Positions 1 through 8,215 are shown, numbered from the stretch's first letter. The stretch is 40,549 nucleotides of DNA from an uncultured Alphaproteobacteria bacterium (GCA_913062525.1 CAJXWA010000012.1:1-40549); one strand, 5' to 3'. Made by a program: numbers and translations. Notes: a model not told the origin generated them from the letters alone.

Positions 1-459
1 GTTTTAGCGGCTTTTGATCTTATCACGCCAAATACCCATGAGGTTCGATCCATAATTGGATGGGAGCCGAAAAACCTTGATGAGGCACTACGGGCCGCCA
101 AGGCGATTTGTGAGGCTGGAAGTCCGGGAGTAATCGTCACCGCGGGAGAGTTCGGGGTTGCGTGGTACATTGACGGCGTCGGTGGCCAAATGGTTGCTCC
201 CAAGGTTGTTGCTGTTGATACAGTGGCCGCTGGGGATTGCTTTAATGGAGCTTTGGCCGCGTCCTTCGTTCGCGGAGCCAGTGCAATATACGCTATTGAA
301 TTTGCTTGCCACGCAGGGGCATTGGCGACCACGAGGTCTGGGGCCTCGCAGTCGGCTCCAGAACTTGATGAAGTTTTGACCTATATGAGCAAAACACTTG
401 ATAATGAAGAGCAATTTGGGGTAGGTCCTCATATAGTAAAAAAGGCGTCGGCCATTTAA
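1..459 (+). CDS. rbsK: Ribokinase (PfkB family), C-terminal part
   Basis: The 5' end lies outside the window; 152 residues are visible, read from base 1 in frame 1. The protein phosphorylates ribose, or a related sugar, with ATP in the cytoplasm. The segment begins with the mid-domain motif ITPNTHE, typical of ribokinases. It later carries DTVAAGDCFNGAL, the second PfkB signature that holds the catalytic Asp and the anion hole. The AAGD form, rather than GAGD, is also what E. coli RbsK has (from memory). A LacI-type regulator starts 27 bases after the stop codon, matching the rbsK-rbsR order of classical ribose operons. The ribose assignment is inferred from motif and neighbour; another pentose or deoxyribose is possible. 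Confidence 0.85.
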   Translation, partial: VLAAFDLITPNTHEVRSIIGWEPKNLDEALRAAKAICEAGSPGVIVTAGEFGVAWYIDGVGGQMVAPKVVAVDTVAAGDCFNGALAASFVRGASAIYAIEFACHAGALATTRSGASQSAPELDEVLTYMSKTLDNEEQFGVGPHIVKKASAI

Positions 460-486
460 TCTGAACAGTTCGGAAAATTTACGACC

Positions 487-1488
487 ATGGCAACAATAAA
501 AGATGTCGCAACCTTGGCTGGCGTATCAGTTGGTACTGTGTCCAGAGTTCTTGCCAAAAATGACACCGTCAAACCAAAATTGCTGGCAAAAGTTGAAGCT
601 GCTGTCAAAGAGCTCCGCTACAAGCCAAATGCAGCGGCTCGGGCGCTTCGCAAGAACAAGCCGGATATCGTTGGTTTAATTGTTCCCGACATTACGAACC
701 CATTTTTTTCTCAACTCGCAAAACATGTTGAAATGGCTGCTGCGGCTAAAGGGTTGTCAGTGATGCTTGCTAACACCCATGATGATCCACAATATGAAAA
801 GCAACAAATAGAAACCCTTCTGGATCGATCACCGCTTGGGATATTAATTGTCTCAGCATCAGAAGATCAGGCTGAAAATCTAGATACAGATATACCAATT
901 GTTGCAATTGACCGAACCTATGCGGATTATCCGAGTATTGCCACCGATCACGAGGAAAGTGCAGAGCTAGCAGCTCGGCATTTGTTGGAGTTGGGGCATA
1001 AGAGAATTGGTTACGCCGCGGGCCCTCAAGGAACGCAGGTGGCTAGGTCTCGGGAGAGCGGATTTTTATCGGGTCTGAAAAAAGCTTCAAAAGAATTCAA
1101 TATTGTTCCTGAAATAAATATTTTACGGGGTGCGTTTGATTTTGAATCCGGGGAAGAGCTTGGGCGGATATTCCTAGGCGGATCTGAAGCCGACCGGCCG
1201 ACGGCAATAGCGACCGCCAGTGACCAACAAGCAATCGGTATTTTGAGGACGGCGCGTGATCTACGGATTGACGTGCCAGGGGCGCTCACCATTGTTGGAT
1301 TTGACGATACGCCATTGGCGGCCTTAGTGACGCCCCGCATTACGACAATAAAACAATCAATATCAAAAATGGCGAACGCTGCTATTGACGCCATCATGCA
1401 GTCTGGTGATAAGGCAACTGATATTCGTTATCCGGGCCAGCTGATCATACGGGGTTCATCTGGTCCGGTTCCAGGCAGACAAAAATGA
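487..1488 (+). CDS. LacI-family transcriptional regulator, RbsR-like
   Basis: Full-length LacI-family repressor of 333 residues. The N-terminal helix-turn-helix is at residues 3-25 (TIKDVATLAGVSVGTVSRVL), followed by the hinge helix (PNAAARALR). A periplasmic-binding-protein-like effector domain follows from about residue 60 (IVGLIVPDITNPFF) to the end, with the usual VGFDDTPLA near the C-terminus. It lies 27 bases downstream of the ribokinase gene on the same strand, so it probably closes that operon and controls it. A sugar or sugar phosphate is the expected effector. No strong ribosome-binding site is visible, only GGAAAA upstream. It ends 18 bases before a convergent gene. Confidence 0.88.
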   Translation: MATIKDVATLAGVSVGTVSRVLAKNDTVKPKLLAKVEAAVKELRYKPNAAARALRKNKPDIVGLIVPDITNPFFSQLAKHVEMAAAAKGLSVMLANTHDDPQYEKQQIETLLDRSPLGILIVSASEDQAENLDTDIPIVAIDRTYADYPSIATDHEESAELAARHLLELGHKRIGYAAGPQGTQVARSRESGFLSGLKKASKEFNIVPEINILRGAFDFESGEELGRIFLGGSEADRPTAIATASDQQAIGILRTARDLRIDVPGALTIVGFDDTPLAALVTPRITTIKQSISKMANAAIDAIMQSGDKATDIRYPGQLIIRGSSGPVPGRQK

Positions 1489-1506
1489 TGATAGATGGCG
1501 CGCGGT

Positions 1507-2577
1507 CTATTGCGTATCCCTGACGCTTGGGCGTAAGCCTTTTATCCATTCAGGCATAGTTAAGAGGAGCTTCTGTTCGATCTTTTTCCCATGACGGTGC
1601 AACAAAATTCCGCAATAAAGAACCAACAATCCGATGAAGGTCAAGGCAAATGGAAATAAAGCCGAGTCCTCAAATACTTTGAGCGCAAGGTGCCCTACAT
1701 ATCCAAACGAGCCAATTGCACCGAAAATAATGAAAATCCGCCTCTGCAAAAATATGGATATTCCCATGAGTAGAAGGTTTATTAGTAGATAAAGGAATTT
1801 TGAGAACTCGCTATCGTTCTCCAATAACGATAGGCCACACCAAAATGCAATAACACCGAAAAGATATCCCCAAAATGAAAAATCCTGTTTGGTTCGATGA
1901 TCTATGAAATAGGTCCCGACGATCAACACAAGCCCGAACCACAAAGAGACCAATCTTCGATTTTCCCAAGAAAAATCTTCGTCGCCGAAAATGATGGGTG
2001 TTAAATCCATGGACATATACCAAAGAACAAGTGCAATAGGTGCGGTAAGAAAAGGGAATTTGAAAAATCGCAAAGCTATAAAACCAGCAGCGATGGTGGC
2101 AATTTCCATGAAGAACCAGCCGCCCTTAACCCAACGGTGAAATGACTTGTAGTTCCCAGGATCATCGAACGCCCATATGTCCAGCCAACGTTGGAGGCCA
2201 TAAATGGCCAGTGGTGTCATACATACTCCCATAGTCACCAATAGGCCGCCTGGAACGGTAAGACCACCACGCTTCCACAGCCATGAGCCGATGCCGACGA
2301 AAGTGGCTGCATAAAGGGCCGAGACCATGAATATATTGGCACCACCGAAGGATTCCCAAGCGTCGGTCATGAACCAACCCATGGCACCTATAACAAGCAG
2401 AGCACCAAAATAGTATAATACATGGATAAGATCAAAGCGAGGGCGACTGTCTGGTTTTTCGGACAGATGCAGCCACAATGGTCCAACTTGGGATCCGCTG
2501 ATTAAATTATGCGCCGCAGCCCGCTCAAGATCTTCTTTTTGTATTTGGATAATATATCCCCTAGATAAAGAATTCAT
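1507..2577 (-). CDS. DUF2157-like multi-pass membrane protein
   Basis: 356-residue inner-membrane protein. A short cytoplasmic N-terminal stretch of about 45 residues, with a helical segment (KEDLERAAAHNLISGSQ), resembles the start of DUF2157 proteins. It is followed by roughly nine or ten hydrophobic helices interrupted by short polar loops. No enzymatic motif is visible and the function is unknown. It is a stand-alone gene, convergent with the LacI-family regulator and divergent from the CheY/CheC/GGDEF operon across a 345-base gap. The family assignment rests on overall pattern and is moderate; that it encodes a real membrane protein is much more certain. Confidence 0.72.
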   Translation of the reverse strand: MNSLSRGYIIQIQKEDLERAAAHNLISGSQVGPLWLHLSEKPDSRPRFDLIHVLYYFGALLVIGAMGWFMTDAWESFGGANIFMVSALYAATFVGIGSWLWKRGGLTVPGGLLVTMGVCMTPLAIYGLQRWLDIWAFDDPGNYKSFHRWVKGGWFFMEIATIAAGFIALRFFKFPFLTAPIALVLWYMSMDLTPIIFGDEDFSWENRRLVSLWFGLVLIVGTYFIDHRTKQDFSFWGYLFGVIAFWCGLSLLENDSEFSKFLYLLINLLLMGISIFLQRRIFIIFGAIGSFGYVGHLALKVFEDSALFPFALTFIGLLVLYCGILLHRHGKKIEQKLLLTMPEWIKGLRPSVRDTQ

Positions 2578-2922
2578 AAGTTCTCAATATAGTGGCAAAA
2601 ACTATCATATTTCCAAAGAATATCCATCAGGCAAAGCCCTACGCAAGGAAAGATGGACCACCTGAATAACCATACCAGATAAATCCAGTAAACTCGCTTT
2701 CAACCAATAGAGGTTCGCTTTGGTCATTACCAATCAGACTACTGGCGCGATTACCTTTTTAGAGTGTGTGCGCTCTAGTTGATTTTTGGGGCGGAGCGGT
2801 TGGAAAACGCAACAATTATTTGTTGGATTTTCTTAAATTAAGTGAAAAATGCAAGGTAATTGTTAACGTATTATTGTGTAGCGTGTTTCTTCAGGTGCAT
2901 GTGGTTAGGAGGAACACTCTTT
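2578..2922. other. Intergenic region between divergent genes
   Basis: 345 bases without a credible gene, between the DUF2157-like gene (leftward) and the receiver gene (rightward). It should hold both promoters, but I do not see one that matches a consensus convincingly. The only structure noted is a short imperfect hairpin, TAGAGTG/CGCTCTA with loop TGTG at 2760-2777, about 145 bases before the receiver start; its meaning is unclear. The last 80 bases are AT-rich. Confidence 0.5.
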
Positions 2923-3312
2923 ATGGGAAACGAATGTAAGGTTTTGATTGTCGACGACAGTAAACTCGCTCGTATTATGTTGCAAAAAGCCATTTCAATT
3001 TATAATGCTGAATGGGTTGTGACACAGGCTGCTAATGGAGCAGAAGGTCTAATTGCCTTCGAAGAAGAAAAACCTGACATAATTTTGGTCGACTATCACA
3101 TGCCTGGAATAAGTGGTCTTGAACTGGCTGAAAAACTCCGTGCCCAAGATAAAACGATTCCAATTGCCTTGTGTACTGCGAACATTCAAAGCACCATTCA
3201 AGAGCAAGCAAAAGCCATGGGAATTGCTTTTGTTGGCAAACCTATTACAAACGAAATAGTTGCTGAGTTTCTTGAATTTGCAGATAAATCGCGTGCGGAA
3301 AGGCCGCAATGA
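2923..3312 (+). CDS. Single-domain response regulator (CheY-like)
   Basis: 129-residue stand-alone receiver domain. An ATG at 2860 is open in the same frame, but the ATG at 2923 follows AGGAGGA at 2907-2913 with ideal spacing and gives the usual receiver N-terminus, so it is the start. Key residues are present: acidic pair D11/D12, phospho-acceptor D57 (ILVDYHMPG), switch T85 and K106 in the GKP motif. There is no output domain, so it must signal by protein contact. Its stop overlaps the next start (ATGA), so it is translationally coupled to a CheC-type phosphatase, which is the obvious candidate to dephosphorylate it. No histidine kinase is encoded nearby. Confidence 0.9.
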   Translation: MGNECKVLIVDDSKLARIMLQKAISIYNAEWVVTQAANGAEGLIAFEEEKPDIILVDYHMPGISGLELAEKLRAQDKTIPIALCTANIQSTIQEQAKAMGIAFVGKPITNEIVAEFLEFADKSRAERPQ

Positions 3313-3947
3313 TGAATTTGGAGAGTCTGGATTGGTCTGAGGATCAAATAGACGCGCTAACCGAAATCATGAATATGGGCATAGGGGTAGCTGCCAAAAG
3401 TCTAAGTGATATGGTGGGCGAAGAAGTCATCCTGAATATCCCAAAAATTCGCCTAGTTTCCAGAAGTGAAATTACGAACGATCTGGCAGAACGAAATCCA
3501 GAAGGCTTGTCCTATGTTTTCCAAGATTTTAAGGGCAGTGTGTTCGGCCGCTCTGCGCTTTTGTTCCCAATTCAGAAGAGTTTCAATCTGGTTAAAGCTT
3601 TGCTTAAAGACATGGTCAATGACGACGAAATGACAGAAATGGAACAAGAAGCACTGTCTGAAGTTGGCAATGTAATTCTGAATGCTTGTATCGCGACGAT
3701 GGTTGATACTCTTGGTTTGGAAGTCGAAGTTGAAATTCCGCAATATATTCGGGGTGGTCCAGTGGGCGTGTTGTTAGCAGGAGACTCTGAGTTGGACGAT
3801 ACCCAAACTAATTTATTTTGCGCTGTTGATTTCAAGACGCATGAAAGTGGTATCGAGGGTTATGTTCTCTTTTTGTTGGAACTACCATCCGTCAAAAATT
3901 TGAAGAAATCGCTCGAAGAATATGTAAATAATGTTCTAGGTGAATGA
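3309..3947 (+). CDS. cheC: CheC-family CheY-P phosphatase
   Basis: 212 residues with two copies of the CheC phosphatase motif E-x2-N-x22-P. The first is E19/N22/P45 (EIMNMGIGVAAKSLSD) and the second E118/N121/P144 (EVGNVILNACIAT). In this family the Glu and Asn promote hydrolysis of phospho-Asp on CheY. Both sites have all three positions intact, so two active centres are possible. The gene overlaps the receiver gene by 4 bases and is followed after 1 base by the diguanylate cyclase, indicating a three-gene operon. It is not in a chemotaxis cluster here; no CheA, CheW or MCP gene is present. The gene symbol denotes the family, not a proven chemotaxis role. Confidence 0.86.
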   Translation: MMNLESLDWSEDQIDALTEIMNMGIGVAAKSLSDMVGEEVILNIPKIRLVSRSEITNDLAERNPEGLSYVFQDFKGSVFGRSALLFPIQKSFNLVKALLKDMVNDDEMTEMEQEALSEVGNVILNACIATMVDTLGLEVEVEIPQYIRGGPVGVLLAGDSELDDTQTNLFCAVDFKTHESGIEGYVLFLLELPSVKNLKKSLEEYVNNVLGE

Positions 3948-3948
3948 A

Positions 3949-5283
3949 ATGGCTCTTGTCGCCCAAGAAAAAATAACTGTAGACCATTTATCCGGCATTT
4001 TGAGCACGGTAATCGACAAAGCTGAATTTGGTAGCATCATTTTGGATGAGGACAGTTTCGTTATAATGTGGAACCAGAAAATGACTCTATTTTCTGGAAT
4101 TGAAACAAATGACGCGCTTGGCAAAAACCTTGAACAATTATTCAATGGTGTGCTATTGGCGCGATTTCAAAATTCCATAAAGCAGGCGTTAACCCTTGGT
4201 ATGTCATCCGTATTGTCCCACAAATTTCACGGGGCAGTTCTTCCGTTGAGCAATAAAGACGGCGGCGCTTTACTTTTCACGACTTATATCAAGCCGATCA
4301 CAATTGATCCCAATAATCGCAATTGTTTGATTGAAATTCACGATATAACAAATGTAGAAGCGCGTGAGAAAAGATTGCGTAAAATTACGCAAGAACAACA
4401 TGATAACGAAACCCGTCTCAGACTTCTAACTGACAATTTGCCGGCTGTAATTCATCAGGTTCGGATACTAGAAGATGGAACTAAAAAGGCAAGTTACCTT
4501 AGCCGTGGTGTGGAACAATTGCTTTCTACGGACTATGACGCCATCTCAAACGATCCCGATTTTCTTCGGAAGAAAATAGTGACTGATGACGTTTCTCTGT
4601 TGGATGACGTGATGGCAGATGTCATTGAACATTCGACTGAGCGAGATATTATTGTCCGCGTAAACATTAATGAAAAAGTGAAAAAATGGGTGCATATGTT
4701 CTTACGAGGGCGAGAAGGTCGGGCGGGTCAAAAGGTCGTTGACGGTCTGTATCTTGATGTTACCAATGTAAAAGTCGTAGAGGAAGAATTACGGCGCTTA
4801 GCGACTACAGATAGTTTGACTGGAATTTCAAACAGACGGCATTTAATGGATTCCTCGGAGCGCGAGTTTTCTATGGCCCATCGATATGCGACACCTCTCT
4901 CTGTCCTGTTGTTGGATATAGACCACTTCAAGTCGGTAAATGATAGTTTTGGACATGCCGCTGGCGACGCCGTTTTAGAGACATTCGCCCGAACAATAAA
5001 AGGTGTCACACGGCAAACTGATATTTTCGGGCGCTACGGCGGGGAAGAGTTTGTTGTGACGCTTCCACATTCAACATGTGTGAATGCGATGGCAATAGCT
5101 GAGAAGATCCGCAAAATAATTGAAACTATGAATTGTGGTTATGACAACCTGTCTGTTACCGTCAGCATTGGCGTCGCTGAAATGACAAGCGACGATAAGA
5201 CCCTAGATGAAGTCTTGAAACGGGCAGATACAGCAGTCTATGAAGCCAAAAATTCCGGACGAAATTGCGTCGCGTCAAACTGA
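3949..5283 (+). CDS. PAS-PAS-GGDEF diguanylate cyclase
   Basis: 444-residue soluble diguanylate cyclase that makes cyclic di-GMP from two GTP. Two PAS-like sensor regions cover about residues 15-130 and 155-275. The GGDEF domain starts near 283 (ATTDSLTGISNRRHL) and carries the active-site GGEEF. RQTD lies five residues upstream of GGEEF, the classical product-inhibition I-site RxxD. There is no transmembrane segment. A GTG at 3940 is in frame, but the ATG at 3949 is preceded by AGGTGA at 3938-3943 and follows the CheC stop by one base, so it is preferred. The operon with a receiver and a CheC phosphatase suggests that phospho-receiver levels adjust cyclase activity. Confidence 0.92.
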   Translation: MALVAQEKITVDHLSGILSTVIDKAEFGSIILDEDSFVIMWNQKMTLFSGIETNDALGKNLEQLFNGVLLARFQNSIKQALTLGMSSVLSHKFHGAVLPLSNKDGGALLFTTYIKPITIDPNNRNCLIEIHDITNVEAREKRLRKITQEQHDNETRLRLLTDNLPAVIHQVRILEDGTKKASYLSRGVEQLLSTDYDAISNDPDFLRKKIVTDDVSLLDDVMADVIEHSTERDIIVRVNINEKVKKWVHMFLRGREGRAGQKVVDGLYLDVTNVKVVEEELRRLATTDSLTGISNRRHLMDSSEREFSMAHRYATPLSVLLLDIDHFKSVNDSFGHAAGDAVLETFARTIKGVTRQTDIFGRYGGEEFVVTLPHSTCVNAMAIAEKIRKIIETMNCGYDNLSVTVSIGVAEMTSDDKTLDEVLKRADTAVYEAKNSGRNCVASN

Positions 5284-5416
5284 AGTTCATTCAAGTATCG
5301 CGTCTCCCTATATCGTTCGTTGCTTAACGGATTTACGTCGGAAACATATTCTCCTAAACTACTATAGTGATTATAATAGATGAAGGTCTGTAGTGTCGGT
5401 CAGCTTGGGGAACATT

Positions 5417-6545
5417 GTGCGTAACAAAAAATACTTATTGTTGGCGGTGGGATAGCTGGCTTGGCAGTTGCAAGAATTTTGTCGTCGAAAGGTTTCTCGA
5501 TTACGTTAGTTGAGAAAACGAACGAATGGCGTCCGGCCGGCGGCGGAATATATATACCCGGAAACGGTGTTGCTGCTCTCGAGACTATTGGACTTGGGAG
5601 GCAGGCCCGCGAAAAGGGCTGTGTTATAGGTCGCCGCCACATTCTGTCAGAAAGTGGCAAACCCTTAATGCGACTTGACCTTGAGAAAGTATGGGGAAAT
5701 CGGGGCCCTGTCTTGGCATACTGAGGAGAGATCTCCACGATATTTTGTTAGATAATCTTGAAAATATAGATTTTCGGTTGGGAACGACAATCTCCAATTG
5801 CCAACAGGATGCAGACTGCGTGAGTGTCAAGTTTGAGGACGGTGAATTAGAGAGCTTTCAACTTGTAATTGGTGCAAATGGCCCGCATTCTTCAGTCCGA
5901 AAAATGACTTTGGGCGATATTCCTATCCGGCGCGTCGGAGATCTGTGTTGCCGGTTCGTAATTCCGCGCCCAAGGAACTTGGACGATTGGACACTTTACG
6001 CTGGAAAGCAAAAGCAATTTTTAATTGTTCCAATGTCTGAAACAGAAGCTTACGTATATGCCGGGCGTCAAGCTAAGGCGACGGAAACACTTGCAAAAGA
6101 GAGTTTTCTAGAGCCATTCATGGATTTTCCAGATCAGGTTTCTGCAATTTGCGCAGAGGTCAATAAAAACGATCTTATTTGGTCCCCACTTGACGAGTTG
6201 CAACTGCTTGAAAGATGGGGAAACAATCGTATCGTATTAATCGGAGATGCGGTTCACGCCATGCCACCGTTCATGGCGCAAGGAGCCTCGCTCGCATTGG
6301 AAGATGCGCTGGTATTAGGCGATGAGCTGTCTTCCAGAGATAACTGGGATGGTATGGCAAATGTATTGACAAAAAAGCGTCGGGAGCGGGTTCTTTGGGC
6401 ATTAGAGCGAAATCGTCGACGGGAAAAATTAACAAACCTTCCCTATTGGGTTTCTAGCCTAGGGTTGAGATTAGTAGGCCAAAAAACATGGATAGAAGAT
6501 TATGCACCACTTGCTAAGCGGTTGGAACTGACAGAAACTAAATAA
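5417..6545 (+). pseudogene. FAD-dependent monooxygenase, two frameshifts
   Basis: Remnant of a group A flavoprotein hydroxylase (salicylate hydroxylase/UbiH-like), about 376 codons in total. The FAD-binding GGGIAGLAVARIL lies at the N-terminus and GDAVHAMPPFMAQGASLALEDA near the C-terminus. The reading frame breaks twice. At the A6 run 5426-5431 one extra A would join a GTG start at 5417 (preceded by GGGGAA at 5407-5412) to the GxGxxG segment. At 5722-5724 a TGA interrupts, and one extra base there would restore a typical LRRDLHDILL continuation. Without repair no product contains the whole fold. A sequencing error is possible, but the neighbouring 6583-7140 gene is broken too, which favours real decay. 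Confidence 0.8.
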
Positions 6546-6582
6546 ACCATGCCGTTTTGTTATAGGAGGTTTTCGGGCTTTG

Positions 6583-7140
6583 TTACGCGAAGATCCGCAG
6601 CCCAAACTTTTCAAGTGCTGCTTGCCAAATCGGGTCAGTTGCCATTTTGAAAATTGTCCGGTTTAAGAACAGCTGTATATCTTTTCGCCCGTTTAGGACA
6701 AGAAAATGACGCGTATAATTGTCATCCGGCCTTGAGGAGATATACAGTTTTTTATCCAAGTTGAATTTGGAAACCATATATTGTGCAATGGTCAATGACG
6801 TTGCGACAAAATCACCTCGTTTGGCGGCTAACATCTTAATATGTCCACCGAAGACAGGTGTGTGGATTTGGTTAATCTTACCTTGCTTGATATAGGGCTC
6901 AAGCGTTTGTTTTACGGCTCCCAAAACGGTGGCGACGGTAATGCAATAACCGGAAACGCCCAACGGCCTTTCGCTTCAGTTGTTAAGTATTTTGCAAGTT
7001 CAAACGTTAAACCGGTACTCTTATCTACAATGAACGGACCGCCATCATGATAGGGAATATCCGTTGCACTGGCGGGTAAGCTCAGAAAACTAACGAGTCC
7101 GAAAAAATAATGCGGCTGTAAGGCAAACAGATTTTGTCAT
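6583..7140 (-). pseudogene. Periplasmic solute-binding protein (SBP_bac_3-like), broken
   Basis: Read leftward, an ATG at 7140 opens a signal-peptide start (MTKSVCLTAALFF). The frame then hits TAG at 7092-7090 just after the T6 run at 7107-7102. In the next frame the sequence continues as a plausible signal-peptide end and mature start (LPASATDIPYHDGGPFIVD), until TAA at 6914-6912. The rest, in another frame, reads EPYIKQGK... to an intact C-terminus at 6583. The pieces together resemble an extracellular amino-acid-type binding protein of about 185 residues, shorter than the usual ~250. At least two lesions make it non-functional. No ABC permease genes are nearby, so it was an orphan receptor or the remnant of a larger locus. 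Confidence 0.7.
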
Positions 7141-7371
7141 TGATATTTTACCCAACTGTACTCTTGTCATCTATATCTCCAAATTAGCTAGAAAGCCGAT
7201 CTGTATCAATGGCATTTAGGAAAGGCTTAAAAAGTACCTAGTTTGGTTGCTATTTAAAGTTAGGGAAAACGCAACCTGAATTAGAGGAAATAATTTCAAG
7301 TATATATTTCATACATTACGGATGGTTGAATTAAAAGTTTAGACCCCTCCTAAATAGGAGGTGACAAAAAA
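7141..7371. other. AT-rich intergenic region upstream of the leader ORF
   Basis: AT-rich stretch between the broken solute-binding gene (leftward) and the leader ORF. It should contain the promoter of the leader/exported-protein pair. Apart from the hairpin at 7346-7361, listed separately, I see no defined element. Confidence 0.45.
7346..7361 (+). promoter_or_regulatory. Hairpin that sequesters a Shine-Dalgarno sequence
   Basis: CCTCCT (7346-7351), loop AAAT, AGGAGG (7356-7361): a perfect 6-bp stem in which the right arm is a consensus ribosome-binding site. An ATG at 7372 lies 10 bases after it. In RNA the site would be paired with a perfect anti-SD sequence, so translation of the leader ORF should depend on opening the stem, whether by temperature, a protein or a passing ribosome. 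The structure is read directly; the regulatory role is inference. Confidence 0.55.
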
Positions 7372-7458
7372 ATGTTTATTTCTATAATTTACATTATAAA
7401 AAAATTATACACACTCATGTGTGAGAAAATGTCACACGCTTCAGGGAGAACAGCATGA
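7372..7458 (+). CDS. 28-codon leader ORF coupled to exported protein
   Basis: Short ORF of 28 residues, rich in Ile, Lys, Met and Tyr at the start (MFISIIYIIKK) and ending SGRTA. Support: it has a consensus AGGAGG at 7356-7361, and its stop codon overlaps the next start codon in the ATGA arrangement at 7455-7458. That organisation is typical of a leader peptide translationally coupled to the following gene. There is no recognisable function for the peptide itself. Because it is so short and AT-rich, chance is a real alternative; the strong ribosome site and the exact 4-base overlap are what raise it above background. Confidence 0.45.
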   Translation: MFISIIYIIKKLYTLMCEKMSHASGRTA

Positions 7459-7721
7459 TTAAAATTATTACCGCCGCGCTAACAGTGGTAACCGTATCAG
7501 GAATGATGATGGGATCGGCATTAGCTGACGGAAATACAGATAAAGTTGTGGCTAAAATGGCTGAAGGCAACGTTTCTGAAATCTGCCAAGGTGGGCGAGC
7601 TACAATAACAACAGCATCATCAAATGCGACTAGGTCTCTTGCACAAGCTGGTGAAATTAGTGGTGATTTTTCAGCTATCGGTAAGGCTGCAGGAGCCCAG
7701 TTTTATAAAGAAAAATGCTAA
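7455..7721 (+). CDS. Small exported protein, unknown function
   Basis: 88 residues with a clear Sec signal peptide (lysine at position 3, hydrophobic core to about residue 22, probable cleavage after SALA at 24). The mature part of about 64 residues is small and polar, with only two cysteines: C44, and C88, the very last residue. They could form a disulfide spanning the mature chain. Ribosome site AGGGAG at 7443-7448. A strong intrinsic terminator follows 20 bases after the stop, so with the leader ORF this is a complete small transcription unit. I do not recognise a family. Confidence 0.72.
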   Translation: MIKIITAALTVVTVSGMMMGSALADGNTDKVVAKMAEGNVSEICQGGRATITTASSNATRSLAQAGEISGDFSAIGKAAGAQFYKEKC

Positions 7722-7740
7722 TTACCGCTCAAGTTAAAAC

Positions 7741-7768
7741 AAAAGCGCCCTTAATCGGGCGCTTTTTT
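7741..7768 (+). terminator. Rho-independent terminator
   Basis: GCGCCC (7745-7750), loop TTAATC, GGGCGC (7757-7762), then TTTTTT to 7768. The stem is extended by AAAA/TTTT. It ends the transcript of the small exported protein. Confidence 0.9.
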
Positions 7769-7911
7769 ATTGGATAAACGGTTGTCTGTTTAGCTATTCG
7801 AAGTTGTTTGTATGACGCGTTAGGGCCCGAATAACGTTTCTTAAGGAACCGGTGACCATAATTCTGAGTTTAGAGCTATTTGTTTCACGCACCTTAGGCA
7901 GCCAAATTAAA

Positions 7912-8037
7912 ATGAAACTTACCACTCATTCTATTTTACTTGTCGAAGACAATTTACCTCTGGCACGTGCGTATGAAGGTTATCTTGCGCAACACCTCAA
8001 CATGTGGACCAGGGGGTTTTCATCATCGGTGACATGA
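7912..8037 (+). pseudogene. Truncated response-regulator receiver fragment
   Basis: The reading frame begins MKLTTHSILLVEDNLPLARA and continues YEGYLAQ. This is the first strand and helix of a receiver domain with its acidic pocket residues (VEDN). After that the similarity stops abruptly, and the frame ends at TGA 8035-8037 after 41 codons. No later receiver motif (phospho-acceptor Asp, Thr, Lys) is found in any frame downstream, so most of the gene is deleted rather than just shifted. The same frame is open from an ATG at 7852, but the receiver start at 7912 is more natural. It is probably the remnant of a two-component regulator. Confidence 0.6.
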
Positions 8038-8041
8038 CTGA

Positions 8042-8215
8042 CTATTCAGATAGTGCTGCAAAATCAGTCCATAGCGCTCGTGATGCACTGCACCAAAATT
8101 CTTCTTTACAGATCATTTTTTGCTGAGTACCATCACAGCCATGGAAAATAATTTCGTACATAACGCGATTGTCGCCGTCATTATTCTTAAGAATATGGCG
8201 GAGGTTTCGTAACAG
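8042..8215 (-). CDS. Possible small protein, about 39-58 residues
   Basis: Leftward frame ending at TAG 8044-8042. The C-terminal 39 residues, from an ATG at about 8158 (MYEIIFHGCDGTQQKM), look protein-like: three cysteines, a balanced composition and the aromatic-rich tail CSASRALWTDFAALSE. A TTG near 8215, preceded by a GGAAG, could extend it to about 58 residues. The frame stays open further upstream to 8356, but there it lies antisense to the AAA_33 gene and looks like shadow. No family recognised. It may be a small real gene or another decayed piece in this region. Confidence 0.3.
   Translation of the reverse strand: MLRNLRHILKNNDGDNRVMYEIIFHGCDGTQQKMICKEEFWCSASRALWTDFAALSE

Noticed and set aside
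2860-2922. Upstream ATG extending the receiver gene by 21 residues
   Set aside because: The added residues are unlike a receiver start, and the AGGAGGA site is correctly placed only for the ATG at 2923.
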